A stretch of DNA of 64,000 bases from Flavobacterium gelatinilyticum (GCF_027111295.1 NZ_CP114287.1:372001-436000), one strand, 5' to 3'. Positions 50,309 through 60,024 are shown, numbered from the stretch's first letter. A program made the numbers and translations. Notes: generated by a model from the sequence alone, not told the origin.

Positions 50309-51178
50309 TTACCTTTCTGCCAGTTTGTTTAATGTATAAGTAATCAACTCATCAACCGCTTTATAAGGATCTTTACTAAAAGTCCCGGATGCACGATTGG
50401 CAATAATTGCATTTAAAGATAAGGCATTATGTCCTAAAAGCGAAGAAAGTCCATAAATTGCTGCCGTTTCCATCTCTAAATTAGTAATTCTTTCGTTATT
50501 AAAACCAAAATTATCCATTTTACTGTTTAATTCTTCATCCTGAATATTTAAACGTAAAACACGTCCCTGAGGTCCGTAGAATCCTCCGGCCGTAGCGGTA
50601 ATTCCTTTAAAAATCTGGTCAGATTCGATTAGCTTTTCTAATTTTTCAGAACAGGCAATCGCATACGGTCTCCCTTTTTTGCTATCCCAGTTCGTATGAT
50701 TAATAAAGGCATCTTCAAGGGCGATATTTGAAACTTCGTCGATTAAATAGGAGCGAAGCATATTATCTAATCCCAATCCAAATTTAGACATTACAAAACT
50801 GTCTACAGGAATATCTGCCTGCAAAGACCCCGAAGTTCCAATTCTGATAATATTTAAAGAAGTTAACTTTTCTTTTGGCTGGCGCGTTTCTAAATCGATA
50901 TTAACCAAAGCGTCCAGTTCGTTAACCACAATATCAATATTGTCAGGCCCAATTCCGGTTGACATAACCGAGATTCTTTTGCCTTTGTAAATTCCTGTCT
51001 GGGTTTTAAATTCTCTTTTTTGAGTAGAAAACTCGATTGAGTCAAAAAACTGAGTGATTTTTTCCACGCGGTTCTGATCGCCTACAAATATAATGTCGTG
51101 GGCAATATGCTCAGGACGAAGGTTTAAGTGATAAACACTCCCGTCCGGATTGAGTATTAATTCTGATGATTGTATCAT
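50309..51178 (-). CDS. nucleoside phosphorylase (uridine phosphorylase-like)
   Basis: From ATG 51178 (MIQSSELILNPDGSVYH) the 289-residue protein has the phosphorylase family pattern: HDIIFVGDQNRVEKI, GIGPDNIDIVVNEL, RIGTSGSLQADIP and NLEMETAAIYGL (the EMET/E site that binds the sugar). It splits a nucleoside into base and sugar-1-phosphate; pyrimidine type is favoured but not proven. A longer frame upstream reads through intergenic repeats. Confidence 0.85.
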   Translation of the reverse strand: MIQSSELILNPDGSVYHLNLRPEHIAHDIIFVGDQNRVEKITQFFDSIEFSTQKREFKTQTGIYKGKRISVMSTGIGPDNIDIVVNELDALVNIDLETRQPKEKLTSLNIIRIGTSGSLQADIPVDSFVMSKFGLGLDNMLRSYLIDEVSNIALEDAFINHTNWDSKKGRPYAIACSEKLEKLIESDQIFKGITATAGGFYGPQGRVLRLNIQDEELNSKMDNFGFNNERITNLEMETAAIYGLSSLLGHNALSLNAIIANRASGTFSKDPYKAVDELITYTLNKLAER

Positions 51179-51235
51179 TTTTTTTTTTTTAGGTGCTAAG
51201 GTTCTGAGGTACAAAGGCTCAAAGGTTTTCTGTAG

Positions 51236-51255
51236 AGACGCACTGCAGTTCGTCT
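51236..51255. repeat. palindromic intergenic repeat AGACG...CGTCT
   Basis: AGACGCACTGCAGTTCGTCT is a near-perfect 20-bp palindrome. The sequence around it (51198-51310) contains further short repeats of the GTTTCA/TGAAAC family. This is a typical Flavobacterium intergenic repeat. Confidence 0.65.
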
Positions 51256-51317
51256 TTTTTTGTTTCATGTTTCATGTTTTGTAACCTGAAACTTTAAACT
51301 TTAAACTTGAAACAATT

Positions 51318-51650
51318 TTATCCGCCTACACGTTTTGTTTTAAATCCTTTTTCCTTTAAGATGTCCATAATTTTATCGCGGTAATCACCCTGAATAATGA
51401 TTGAATCGTCTTTAAAAGTACCGCCAACGCTTAATTTGGTTTTAATTTCTTTGGCAAGGACTTTGAAATCTTCGTCAGATCCTTCGTAACCTTCGATAAT
51501 CGTGGTTGGTTTTCCTTTTCGCTTTTCAAATTTGCAAATCATAGGCTCTTTCTGAACATATAATACATGTTCTTCGTCCTGAATTTCCTCAGGTTCGTTT
51601 GATTCAACGTGTTCCGGAAATAAGTTTTTTAACTGATCTTTTAAATCCAT
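51318..51650 (-). CDS. translation initiation factor SUI1/eIF1-like (YciH)
   Basis: The 110-residue product ends with the SUI1 domain: KRKGKPTTIIEGYEGSDEDF, LKTKLSVGGTF-type LSVGGTFKDDSIIIQGD and KEKGFKTKRVGG. Bacterial YciH affects initiation fidelity at non-standard starts; in Flavobacteria it is conserved. It has its own upstream region. Confidence 0.9.
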   Translation of the reverse strand: MDLKDQLKNLFPEHVESNEPEEIQDEEHVLYVQKEPMICKFEKRKGKPTTIIEGYEGSDEDFKVLAKEIKTKLSVGGTFKDDSIIIQGDYRDKIMDILKEKGFKTKRVGG

Positions 51651-51702
51651 AATTATTTTATTCTAATGCTAAAATTCCAAAATCTTAAAGGTTTTAAAAA
51701 TT

Positions 51703-51741
51703 AAATTCCAAATTCCAATGAAACTTTGGAATTTGGAATTT
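51703..51741. repeat. perfect 16-bp inverted repeat (AAATTCCAAATTCCAA family)
   Basis: AAATTCCAAATTCCAA (51703-51718) and its exact complement (51726-51741) form a hairpin with a 7-nt loop. The same arms occur at 62725-62740 and 62857-62872. Confidence 0.75.
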
Positions 51742-51766
51742 TGATTTTTTGAAATTTAAATTACGT

Positions 51767-52717
51767 TTATTTTTTAATTAAACCTAATTCTACCAAGCGT
51801 TCGTGTAAAAACTCGCCCGCAGAAATATCTTCATATTTTTTAGGATTTTCGTCATCGATACAATTTTCTAAACAATCCAGACGCATATCGCTTACCGGGT
51901 GCATAAAAAACGGAATAGAATAACGAGAAGTTCCCCATAATTCCCTTGGCGGATTAACCACCTGATGAATCGTCGATTTTAATTTGTTATTGGTATGTCT
52001 TGATAACATATCACCAACATTAATTACCAGCTCATCATCGGCTGCAATGGCATCAATCCATTCACCGTCATGATTTTGAACCTGTAATCCTTTACCCTGA
52101 GCCCCCATCAATAAAGTGATAAGATTAATGTCGCCGTGAGCTGCGGCACGAATAGCGTTTTCCGGCTCAGAAGTAATTGGAGGGTAATGAATTGGTCTTA
52201 AAATAGAGTTTCCTTCTTTTGCATATTCATCAAAATAAAACTCATCTAAGCCAAGATGCAAAGCCAAAGCTCTTAAAACATAAATACCCGTTTTCTCCAA
52301 TTTTTGATACGCTTCTTTTCCAACCGCGTTAAAACGAGGAAGTTCTTTAACTTCTACATTGTCAGGATACTCAGAAGCCCATTTTGAATCCTTGTCAACA
52401 TACTGGCCAAAATGCCAAAATTCCTTTAAATCCCCTTCTTTACGACCTTTGGCATGCTCTTTTCCAAAAGAAACATAACCTCTTTGTCCGCCAATTCCGG
52501 GAATTTCATAATTATGCTTAGTTTCTACTGGCAAGGCGAAAAATTTTCTAATTTCACCATACAATTCGTCTACCAGCTGATCATCTAAAAAATGACCTTT
52601 TAAGGCAACGAAGCCAATGTTTTCAAATGCACTGCCGATTTCATTTACAAATTTTTGTTTACGTTTCGGGTCGTCCGAAAGGAAATCACGTAAGTCTACA
52701 CTAGGAATGTTTTGCAT
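51767..52717 (-). CDS. isopenicillin N synthase family Fe(II)/2-oxoglutarate oxygenase
   Basis: The 316-residue protein has the jelly-roll core with HxD...H metal ligands (AAHGDINLITLL, then STIHQVVN) and the RYSIPFF arginine/serine that bind the co-substrate carboxylate. N-terminal VDLRDFLSDD and GFVALKGH fit the family. The reaction and substrate are unknown. Many flavobacterial members are close to 2OG oxygenases rather than IPNS itself. Confidence 0.87.
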   Translation of the reverse strand: MQNIPSVDLRDFLSDDPKRKQKFVNEIGSAFENIGFVALKGHFLDDQLVDELYGEIRKFFALPVETKHNYEIPGIGGQRGYVSFGKEHAKGRKEGDLKEFWHFGQYVDKDSKWASEYPDNVEVKELPRFNAVGKEAYQKLEKTGIYVLRALALHLGLDEFYFDEYAKEGNSILRPIHYPPITSEPENAIRAAAHGDINLITLLMGAQGKGLQVQNHDGEWIDAIAADDELVINVGDMLSRHTNNKLKSTIHQVVNPPRELWGTSRYSIPFFMHPVSDMRLDCLENCIDDENPKKYEDISAGEFLHERLVELGLIKK

Positions 52718-52886
52718 ACTTTACATTATTTATTTAAGAAAAAGGCACTAAACCTTTACACACAAAGGTAAATAATATTTTAGATTTGAATTTTAATTCT
52801 GGCAATAAAAATGAAAAATTCAAACTTAAATTATCCTAATTGTTGGATTTTTCTATCTTTGAAAAAAAACTAAACTCACAAACTCA

Positions 52887-54863
52887 ATGATCTTTTACAG
52901 ACAAAACCTTACTGATGAAAAATTATTAGATTTATATAAAAAAATCCTGAAACCGCGTTTGATCGAAGAAAAAATGCTCATTTTGATTCGTCAGGGCAAG
53001 GTATCTAAATGGTTTTCGGGAATAGGGCAGGAAGCTATTGCAGTGGGTGTTACCGCTGTTTTAGACGATTCTGAGTACGTTTTACCAATGCACCGAAACC
53101 TGGGGGTTTTTACAACCAGAAATATTCCGCTGCATCGTCTTTTCTCGCAATGGCAGGGAAAAGCAAACGGTTTTACAAAAGGCCGTGACAGAAGTTTTCA
53201 CTTCGGAACACAAGAATACAATATTATAGGAATGATTTCGCATTTGGGACCGCAGTTAGGAATTGCTGACGGAATTGCCCTTGCGGATAAACTGCAGAAC
53301 AATAAAAAAGTTACAGCCGTTTTTACCGGAGAAGGGGCAACCAGTGAAGGTGATTTTCATGAAGCTTTAAATATTGCCTCAGTCTGGAAACTGCCGGTTA
53401 TGTTTGTAATCGAAAATAACGGGTACGGACTTTCTACACCGACAAACGAGCAGTATGCCTGCGAAAATTTGGCCGATAAAGGAATTGGGTACGGAATTGA
53501 AAGCTGGATTATTGACGGAAATAATATCCTTGAAGTTTATAATAAATTATCTAAGTTAAAAGAAGAAATGCAGGAGAACCCGCATCCGGTTTTATTAGAA
53601 TTTAAAACATTCAGGATGCGCGGACATGAAGAGGCGAGCGGTACCAAATATGTTCCTCAGGATTTAATGGATCAATGGGAACTTAGGGATCCGGTTACGA
53701 ATTACAGAAAATATCTGACTGAAATTGGTGTTCTTACTGCCGAATTAGACGAGCAGTTTCACAACGAAATCAAGCAGGAAATCGATGAAAACTGGGCAAT
53801 GGCAAATGCAGAACCGGAAATCGAACCAACTTACAGCGGAGAATTAGATGATGTTTATAAACCATATGAACATGAAGAATTTACAGCAGAGTCATCCGGA
53901 GCAAATATTCGTTTTATTGATGCTGTTAGAAATAGTTTAAGCGAATCAATGCAGCGTCATAAAAACCTTGTGATTATGGGGCAGGATATTGCCGAATACG
54001 GCGGTGCCTTTAAAATCACGGATGGATTTGTTGAATTTTTTGGAAAAGACCGCGTACGAAATACACCAATCTGCGAAAGTGCTGTCGTATCGACTGCTAT
54101 GGGATTGTCTATCAATAAATACAAAGTCATTGTCGAAATGCAGTTCGCTGATTTTGTTTCGACAGGTTTTAATCCAATTGTAAATTTACTGGCCAAATCA
54201 CATTATCGCTGGGGCGAAAATGCCGATGTTGTGGTTCGTATGCCTTGCGGGGGCGGTACTCAGGCGGGACCGTTTCATTCGCAGACGAACGAAGCCTGGT
54301 TTACCAAAACTCCGGGATTAAAAGTAGTATATCCGGCGTTTCCTTACGATGCAAAAGGGTTATTGAATACGGCAATCAACGATCCGAATCCGGTTTTATT
54401 CTTTGAACATAAACAATTGTACAGAAGTATTTATCAGGATGTTCCAACAGATTATTATACAATTCCTTTTGGAAAAGCAGCAGTTTTGAAAGAAGGAAAA
54501 GATGTTACCATTATTACTTTTGGAGCTCCGGTTCACTGGGCTTTAGAAACATTGGCCAATAATCCTGAAATAAGCGCTGATTTAATCGACTTAAGAACAT
54601 TACAGCCGCTTGATACTGAAACGATTTTTGCATCGGTAAAAAAGACCGGAAAAGCGATTATTTATCAGGAAGATACTTTGTTTGGCGGGATTGCCAGCGA
54701 TATTTCGGCTTTAATTATGGAAAACTGTTTCGAATATCTGGATGGGCCAGTTAAAAGAGTTGCCAGCTTAGATTCGCCAATTCCGTTTACAAAAGCGCTG
54801 GAAGATCAGTTTTTAGCAAAAAACAGATTTGAGCAGGTTTTATTTGATCTGCTCAAATACTAA
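52887..54863 (+). CDS. 2-oxoisovalerate (branched-chain) dehydrogenase E1, alpha and beta fused
   Basis: Residues ~1-340 are an E1 alpha domain with thiamine-diphosphate motif GEGATSEGDFHEALNIAS (~149-166) ending ENNGYGLS; residues ~345-658 are an E1 beta domain with GQDIAEYGG, CESAVVSTAMGLSI and VRMPCGGG. The fused chain (658 aa) is usual in Bacteroidetes. It decarboxylates branched 2-oxoacids and passes acyl groups to E2 for branched fatty-acid synthesis and amino-acid breakdown. The promoter box TATCTTTG is at 52854-52861. Confidence 0.93.
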   Translation: MIFYRQNLTDEKLLDLYKKILKPRLIEEKMLILIRQGKVSKWFSGIGQEAIAVGVTAVLDDSEYVLPMHRNLGVFTTRNIPLHRLFSQWQGKANGFTKGRDRSFHFGTQEYNIIGMISHLGPQLGIADGIALADKLQNNKKVTAVFTGEGATSEGDFHEALNIASVWKLPVMFVIENNGYGLSTPTNEQYACENLADKGIGYGIESWIIDGNNILEVYNKLSKLKEEMQENPHPVLLEFKTFRMRGHEEASGTKYVPQDLMDQWELRDPVTNYRKYLTEIGVLTAELDEQFHNEIKQEIDENWAMANAEPEIEPTYSGELDDVYKPYEHEEFTAESSGANIRFIDAVRNSLSESMQRHKNLVIMGQDIAEYGGAFKITDGFVEFFGKDRVRNTPICESAVVSTAMGLSINKYKVIVEMQFADFVSTGFNPIVNLLAKSHYRWGENADVVVRMPCGGGTQAGPFHSQTNEAWFTKTPGLKVVYPAFPYDAKGLLNTAINDPNPVLFFEHKQLYRSIYQDVPTDYYTIPFGKAAVLKEGKDVTIITFGAPVHWALETLANNPEISADLIDLRTLQPLDTETIFASVKKTGKAIIYQEDTLFGGIASDISALIMENCFEYLDGPVKRVASLDSPIPFTKALEDQFLAKNRFEQVLFDLLKY

Positions 54864-54870
54864 GATACTG

Positions 54871-54929
54871 AGCATCTAAGATTTCAAGGTTCTGAGTTAA
54901 AAACTTAGTACCTTGAAATCTTAGATGCT
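54871..54929. terminator. long perfect inverted repeat, bidirectional terminator-like
   Basis: A 20-nt arm (54871-54890) and its perfect complement (54910-54929) flank a 19-nt centre that is itself partly self-complementary (CTGAGTT / AACTTAG). It lies between convergent genes. The word AAGGTTCTGAG also occurs near 51208. Confidence 0.7.
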
Positions 54930-54936
54930 TATAAAC

Positions 54937-55338
54937 TTAATTAGATTCTACTTCAAACAACTGCACCTGACTTTTTAATCTTTCAATCAGTAAATTCATC
55001 ATCCTTTTGTTTAAATCAGAAGAATTTTGAATGTACGTATTGTATTCTTCTATTGTAAAAAGCGCCATTACAATTCCTTTTAGGGAATTTCTGAACTTTA
55101 TATCTTTCTGAATAGAATTCTCGATTGTCTGCAGTTTCTTTTCAACCGAATAGGAATAAAAATCAGGTTTGTTTTTATTTACATAATTAGCAAAAACCGC
55201 GATAAACAAATCATTCTGCAGTTTTAAAATAGGCCTGATTGTCTGGTTCTGAAAGATCTCATCCGGTGAAGATTGAGCACTTACGGTTCCTAAAGTTTCG
55301 CCTCTGAATTCTCTTAAATAAGTGTCTCTATCTGTCAT
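54937..55338 (-). CDS. conserved hypothetical protein (133 aa)
   Basis: A soluble, helix-rich acidic protein (MTDRDTYLREFRGETLGTV ... RLKSQVQLFEVESN). No catalytic motif is seen. It resembles small flavobacterial proteins of unknown role. Confidence 0.5.
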   Translation of the reverse strand: MTDRDTYLREFRGETLGTVSAQSSPDEIFQNQTIRPILKLQNDLFIAVFANYVNKNKPDFYSYSVEKKLQTIENSIQKDIKFRNSLKGIVMALFTIEEYNTYIQNSSDLNKRMMNLLIERLKSQVQLFEVESN

Positions 55339-55476
55339 GTTTTTTATTTAAATTTAGGGAAAAATAAAATAGAAAAAAATCTATTTTTGTTTTTATAACT
55401 TAAAATTAAACCCTATGAGTTTACTTTTTTTCTTAAAATGTACTTATATGACTTGTAGAGTAAAAACATCTAACCA

Positions 55477-55896
55477 ATGAATAAATTATCTTTTATCTTA
55501 ATTGTATCAATTCTAACTCTTACTGTTTCCTGTAATTCAAAAGAAGACAGCTACAAAGAAGTACAATATCAGGCTGTAAGCGGGAATGATACAGCTGTCA
55601 TGGCATTAAAAATGAGTGATAAGCGTTTTTACGGACGTTACGAAATATCGTATTATAAATTTGGGAAAGATTCCGGCGATGTTCGCGGCGATATAAAAGG
55701 CGATACATTAAGAGGCGATTTCCATTATATATCAAATGGCGGCAGCTGGAAAAGGATTCCATTAGCTTTGCTGAAAAAAGACAATAAATTAGTTCAGGGA
55801 ACCGGAATAGTAGGAACGTATATGAGTCTTCCGTGCTTTCTTCCCGGAACACTTACCTATAAAGAACCAAAATTTACTTTCGAAGAAATGAAATAA
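55477..55896 (+). CDS. lipoprotein of unknown function (139 aa)
   Basis: The lipobox TVSC follows a short signal (MNKLSFILIVSILTLTVSC). The exported part has short beta-hairpins: FYGRYEISYYKFGKDSGDV, GDIKGDTLRGDFHYIS. A role in envelope stress or storage cannot be read. It is followed by an intergenic repeat region. Confidence 0.6.
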   Translation: MNKLSFILIVSILTLTVSCNSKEDSYKEVQYQAVSGNDTAVMALKMSDKRFYGRYEISYYKFGKDSGDVRGDIKGDTLRGDFHYISNGGSWKRIPLALLKKDNKLVQGTGIVGTYMSLPCFLPGTLTYKEPKFTFEEMK

Positions 55897-55897
55897 T

Positions 55898-56013
55898 TTC
55901 AGGTTTCAAGTTTCAGGTTTCAAGTTTCACGTTCCAACTATGCGCAATACAACAACTTGAAACGTGAAACCTGAAACAAAAAAAAATGAAACCTGAAACA
56001 AAAAAACTGAAAC
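55898..56013. repeat. intergenic repeat region of GTTTCAGGTTTCA family
   Basis: GTTTCAGGTTTCA-type words occur several times, then inverted (TGAAACCTGAAAC) up to 56013, giving an imperfect long hairpin of about 110 nt. Related words are at 51260-51310 and 59865-60010. Confidence 0.7.
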
Positions 56014-56021
56014 AAAATATC

Positions 56022-57281
56022 TTATTTATCCAGAATGCTAATCTGTGATGGAAGTTCGAAGATTTCGAGGTCAAAATAAATTACTGAAGCCATAATGTGA
56101 TCGAAGATATCAGACATTATATATTCGTAGTTTGCCCAGCGTTTATCGCTAGAAAAGACATAAATTTCTAATGGAACACCGTGCGCAGTAGACTGCAGCT
56201 GGCGGCACATAATATGCATGTCTTTGTTTAAACCCGGATGATCCGTTAGATATTGCATAACATACTTTCGAAACAAGCCTAAATTGGTCATATTTCGACC
56301 GTTAAGCGAAAGCGATTTATCAATTCCTCTGGTCTCATTGTATTTTTCAATTTCGGCTTGTCGGGTTTCAATATACGAGGTAATCAGCTGTACTCTTTTT
56401 AAATGATTCAAATCGTCATTATTAAGAAACCTGATACTGCTGCTTTTAATCAATATATGTCTTTTAATTCGTCTTCCGTTGGATTTCTGCATACCGCGCC
56501 AATTCTGAAAAGAATCAGAACTCAGCGAATAAGTTGGAATTGTCGTAATGGTATTGTCGAAGTTTCGAACTTTTACCGTTGTCAGGTTAATTTCGATTAC
56601 ATCACCATCCGCACCAAATTTATCCATCGTAATCCAGTCTCCAATACGAACCATATCGTTAATTGCAACCTGAACACTCGATACAAAACCAAGAATTGTA
56701 TCTCTGAAAATCAAGATAATAATTGCCGAAAGTGTCCCCAGAATTGCCAGTAATTCACCCGTTTTCATTCCGAATAAAGTCGAAATAATCATGGCAACCC
56801 CAAAAATCCAGAGCACAATCATAATTACCTGAACAAAACTGTCAATAGGTTTATCACTGTATTCCGGTTTTTGTTTTAAATAATCACGTAAAGCATTAAA
56901 TATGGTTCTAATGATCCATAACGTGATTAAAACAATGTAAACCCCCACAATTTTCCCAAACATCAGCTCCCAGTATTCGTATTTATCGAGAATAATAGGA
57001 ACCGCTTTATAAATAAAGAAAAACGGAATTAGATAGGCCGTGTATTTTGTGGTTTTGTTGTGTATTAAATAATCGTCAAACTTTGTTTTGGTTCGCTGCG
57101 CAAAAATCGCTGTCAGCGTAACCAAAACAAATTTGGCGATATAGTAAATACCATATGCTAATACCAGCATAATGGCAATATTGAAAATTAGGCTGATATA
57201 GGACGCAAAATTGCGGCTCATGCCCCAATCCCTGAAAAGGGGGTATAAAAAATTGAATATTTTATCCAAAAGAGTATGCAT
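56022..57281 (-). CDS. mechanosensitive ion channel, MscS family
   Basis: The 419-residue membrane protein has several N-terminal helices (YISLIFNIAIMLVLAYGIYYI, ALRDYLKQK loop), the pore-lining TM3-like segment (GELLAILGTLSAIIILIFRDTILGF, read in parts), the beta domain (VRIGDWITMDKFGADGDVIEIN) and a C-terminal region. It opens on membrane tension to release solutes during osmotic downshock. Confidence 0.88.
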   Translation of the reverse strand: MHTLLDKIFNFLYPLFRDWGMSRNFASYISLIFNIAIMLVLAYGIYYIAKFVLVTLTAIFAQRTKTKFDDYLIHNKTTKYTAYLIPFFFIYKAVPIILDKYEYWELMFGKIVGVYIVLITLWIIRTIFNALRDYLKQKPEYSDKPIDSFVQVIMIVLWIFGVAMIISTLFGMKTGELLAILGTLSAIIILIFRDTILGFVSSVQVAINDMVRIGDWITMDKFGADGDVIEINLTTVKVRNFDNTITTIPTYSLSSDSFQNWRGMQKSNGRRIKRHILIKSSSIRFLNNDDLNHLKRVQLITSYIETRQAEIEKYNETRGIDKSLSLNGRNMTNLGLFRKYVMQYLTDHPGLNKDMHIMCRQLQSTAHGVPLEIYVFSSDKRWANYEYIMSDIFDHIMASVIYFDLEIFELPSQISILDK

Positions 57282-57285
57282 TATT

Positions 57286-57561
57286 TTATAGATACTTTTT
57301 CTCTACATAAAAAGTTCCAAACGGAATAAGAGAAGCAATAAGTATAATGGCAAAAGTTTTAAGATCCCAGTTTTGAGATTTTTTCAATAAAAAGGCTAAA
57401 AGAATGTAACCAATAAATAAAACACCGTGTGTCATTCCAAGCGGACGAAGAAGTGTATGATAAAGTTCCGGATTATTGGTTTTGATAAAAAGCATATTTG
57501 CAAATAAAACCAGGTATGAAATTCCTTCTAAAATGGCAGTAATTTTAAAAATCTTGAGCAT
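57286..57561 (-). CDS. DUF3817-family membrane protein
   Basis: From ATG 57561 (MLKIFKITAILEGISYLVL) the 91-residue protein has three membrane helices and the HGVLFIGYILLAFLL segment typical of DUF3817 (YdzA-like). Function unknown. It lies just upstream of the MscS gene. Confidence 0.75.
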   Translation of the reverse strand: MLKIFKITAILEGISYLVLFANMLFIKTNNPELYHTLLRPLGMTHGVLFIGYILLAFLLKKSQNWDLKTFAIILIASLIPFGTFYVEKKYL

Positions 57562-57665
57562 GTATGAGTTTTTTGAGATTATAAGGAACAAAATTAAGTA
57601 TTATGGTTGGTTTTTGGATTATGTATCAGGAAAGTAATTTATTTTTGCAGTCTTAAACTTTGATA

Positions 57666-58199
57666 ATGAGCAAACGCGATTTAAAAAAATATCTAACCGG
57701 ACTTACCAAAGAACAGCTCGAAGAGCAGCTTGTCGAACTGTACGAAAAATTCAGTCCTGTAAAAGTGTATTATGATTTTGTTTTTAACCCAAAAGAAGAC
57801 AAACTTCTGCAGGAAAGCAAGGTAAAAATTTCACACGAGTATTTTCCCATTAAAAAACCAAATGCAAAATGGCGTCCAAAAGCCAAAATGCGTCGTTCTG
57901 TAGCTCAAAAAATCATCAAACATTTCATTTCTTTAGGCGTTGACTCGTTTATCATAGCCGATTTGATGCTCTATAACATCGAAATTGCGCAGACTTACTC
58001 AGAAAATAATTTAATTAAACAGGAATTGTTTTACAAGAGTATGTTTAATTCTTTTGAGCAAGCTGTTAATTTTTTAATTTCTAACGGAATTTTTCACGAA
58101 TTTAAAGCAAGAGTTCAGGCAGTTTACCAAGAAACTTTGCAGCAAAAATGGAAAAACAGGTATGATTTTGAAGCAATTCTGGAAAAAACAGACTTTTAA
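57666..58199 (+). CDS. DUF6155-family protein (177 aa)
   Basis: From ATG 57666 (MSKRDLKKYLTGLTKEQLEEQ) the protein is helical and basic, with RRSVAQKIIKHFISLG in the middle. The pattern fits DUF6155. The role is unknown. A TATTTTTG box lies at 57640-57647, 18 nt ahead. Confidence 0.75.
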   Translation: MSKRDLKKYLTGLTKEQLEEQLVELYEKFSPVKVYYDFVFNPKEDKLLQESKVKISHEYFPIKKPNAKWRPKAKMRRSVAQKIIKHFISLGVDSFIIADLMLYNIEIAQTYSENNLIKQELFYKSMFNSFEQAVNFLISNGIFHEFKARVQAVYQETLQQKWKNRYDFEAILEKTDF

Positions 58200-58308
58200 A
58201 AACACTTCCTATAAAAAAACTTAGTTTAAAAAAAACATTTATTTTCGGATAAAACAGGATGAATAACTGTTTTTTAGATGTATTTTTGCAAAAATCCAAA
58301 AACAAACA

Positions 58309-59847
58309 ATGTCTCAAAACACATTAGAAATAGAAAGAGCAGAGAAGAAAGAATTGTATGCATACCAAAAAGGCGATATTGATGCCATTTTTGACCGCTT
58401 AGACAATGCTCCTCCTAAACATCATTTATTGTATCAGCTGCCTACCGGAGGTGGAAAAACGGTAATTTTCTCAGAAATTGTGCGTCGTTATTTATCTAAT
58501 AACGACAAAAAAGTGGTGGTTTTAACACACCGTATCGAGCTTTGTAAACAAACGTCAAAAATGCTGAAAGGTTTTGGTGTTTCAAACAAAATCATCAACA
58601 GTAAAGTAAAAGAATTACCGGACCAGAATGATTATTCCTGTTTCGTTGCGATGGTCGAAACTTTAAAAAACCGTATCAACGACGAAAAACTGCACTTAGA
58701 CAATATCGGTTTGGTGATTATTGACGAAGCGCACTACAATTCATTCAGAAAATTATTAAACTCATTCAAAAATGCCTTTATTCTGGGAGTAACGGCAACA
58801 CCATTGAGTTCGAATATAAAATTACCAATGCACCAAAGTTACGACGAACTTATCGTTGGGGACACTATTGGTTCATTAATCGACAAAGGATTTTTGGCCA
58901 GAGCAACAACATACAGTTATGATGTAGGTTTGACTTCATTAAAAGTAGGTATCAACGGTGATTATACCGTAAAATCATCAGATGATTTGTATACCAACTC
59001 AATGATGCAGGAAAAACTGCTTCATGCTTATACAGAACGCTCTCTTGGCAAGAAAACCTTAATTTTTAATAACGGTATCCATACTTCTTTATATGTATAC
59101 GACACCTTTAGAGAAGCCGGTTACGATATCAGACACCTTGATAACACCAGCAGCTCTGAAGAACGTAAAGATATATTACAGTGGTTCAAGAAAACTCCAG
59201 ATGCTATTTTAACATCTGTAGGTATCTTAACAACAGGATTTGATGAGCCAACGGTTGAAACCATCATTTTAAACAGGGCAACAAAATCGTTGACTTTATA
59301 TTTCCAGATGATTGGCCGCGGTTCACGTAAATTGCCAGGAAAAGATGAATTTACGGTAATTGATTTAGGAAACAACGCCGCTCGTTTTGGACTTTGGAGC
59401 GAACCGGTTAACTGGCAGCACATCTTTAAGTCTCCTGAATTTTATTTGGAGAATCTTAGAGATGATACCGAAATCGAAATGTATTTCAAATACAGCATGC
59501 CAGCTGAATTACGAGCCAAATTTAGTAAAACAGTCGATGTTTCTTTTGATGTAGATGAAGAACACAAACTGGCCATCAAACAAAATTTACGTTCAAAAAT
59601 TGTATTAGATAAATCACTGGAGCAGCACGCTGCCATGTGTGTAGACAATACAGAATTACTGCCGGAAGCAAAGGCGCTTTCAAAAGAGCTCGAAGACGAT
59701 ATCGAAGACCGAATTAAACGTTTTGCAAAATGTTTAAGCCAGTGCAGTAAAAACTATCGTGAATGGCTTCTGGATGATTACAAACAGAGACTAACTTTAT
59801 TAATAGGTAAAAAATACCGCGAAAAAATCATGAACGAACCTGATTGA
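58309..59847 (+). CDS. SF2 DEAD/DEAH-type helicase (512 aa)
   Basis: Walker A PTGGGKT (motif I), DEAH in VIIDEAHYN (motif II), TATP (VTATPLSS, motif III) and Q-GRGSRK with an arginine finger (MIGRGSRKLPG, motif VI) mark a UvrB/RapA/type-I-restriction-like SF2 ATPase. The C-terminal tail is long and helical. It could act in DNA repair or RNA remodelling; the exact family is uncertain. A TATTTTTG box is at 58281-58288. Confidence 0.85.
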   Translation: MSQNTLEIERAEKKELYAYQKGDIDAIFDRLDNAPPKHHLLYQLPTGGGKTVIFSEIVRRYLSNNDKKVVVLTHRIELCKQTSKMLKGFGVSNKIINSKVKELPDQNDYSCFVAMVETLKNRINDEKLHLDNIGLVIIDEAHYNSFRKLLNSFKNAFILGVTATPLSSNIKLPMHQSYDELIVGDTIGSLIDKGFLARATTYSYDVGLTSLKVGINGDYTVKSSDDLYTNSMMQEKLLHAYTERSLGKKTLIFNNGIHTSLYVYDTFREAGYDIRHLDNTSSSEERKDILQWFKKTPDAILTSVGILTTGFDEPTVETIILNRATKSLTLYFQMIGRGSRKLPGKDEFTVIDLGNNAARFGLWSEPVNWQHIFKSPEFYLENLRDDTEIEMYFKYSMPAELRAKFSKTVDVSFDVDEEHKLAIKQNLRSKIVLDKSLEQHAAMCVDNTELLPEAKALSKELEDDIEDRIKRFAKCLSQCSKNYREWLLDDYKQRLTLLIGKKYREKIMNEPD

Positions 59848-59913
59848 GAATAAGGTTTAAAAGCTTCAGGTTTCATGTTTCAAGTTATTGAAATCTGAAT
59901 AATTATAATTACA

Positions 59914-59965
59914 AGGAGGAGGAATTACATTGAGAATAATTAAATCTAATGTAATTTCTCCTTTT
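59914..59965 (+). promoter_or_regulatory. 18-bp leader hairpin carrying an SD-like sequence
   Basis: AAGGAGGAGG with the following AATTACATT (59914-59931) pairs with AATGTAATT and a CU-rich tail (59948-59965), counting G.T pairs. The 16-nt loop holds the start of a possible 15-codon frame (TTG at 59930). It lies 60 nt before the DEAD-box gene start. A true AAGGAGG is unusual in this genome, so leader control is possible. Confidence 0.5.
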
Positions 59966-60024
59966 AAACTTAATTGAGTTTCTGTGCAACTTGAAACATG
60001 AAACCTTTAACAAAAACAAAAACT

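Noticed and set aside
51179..51268. N-terminal extension of the nucleoside phosphorylase to 51268
   Set aside because: The extra residues are translated repeat DNA including the AGACG palindrome; homologous N-termini fit ATG 51178.
59998..60024. ATG at 59998 as start of the DEAD-box helicase
   Set aside because: It lies in an AACTTGAAACATGAAACC intergenic repeat; ATG 60025 begins the conserved N-terminus.
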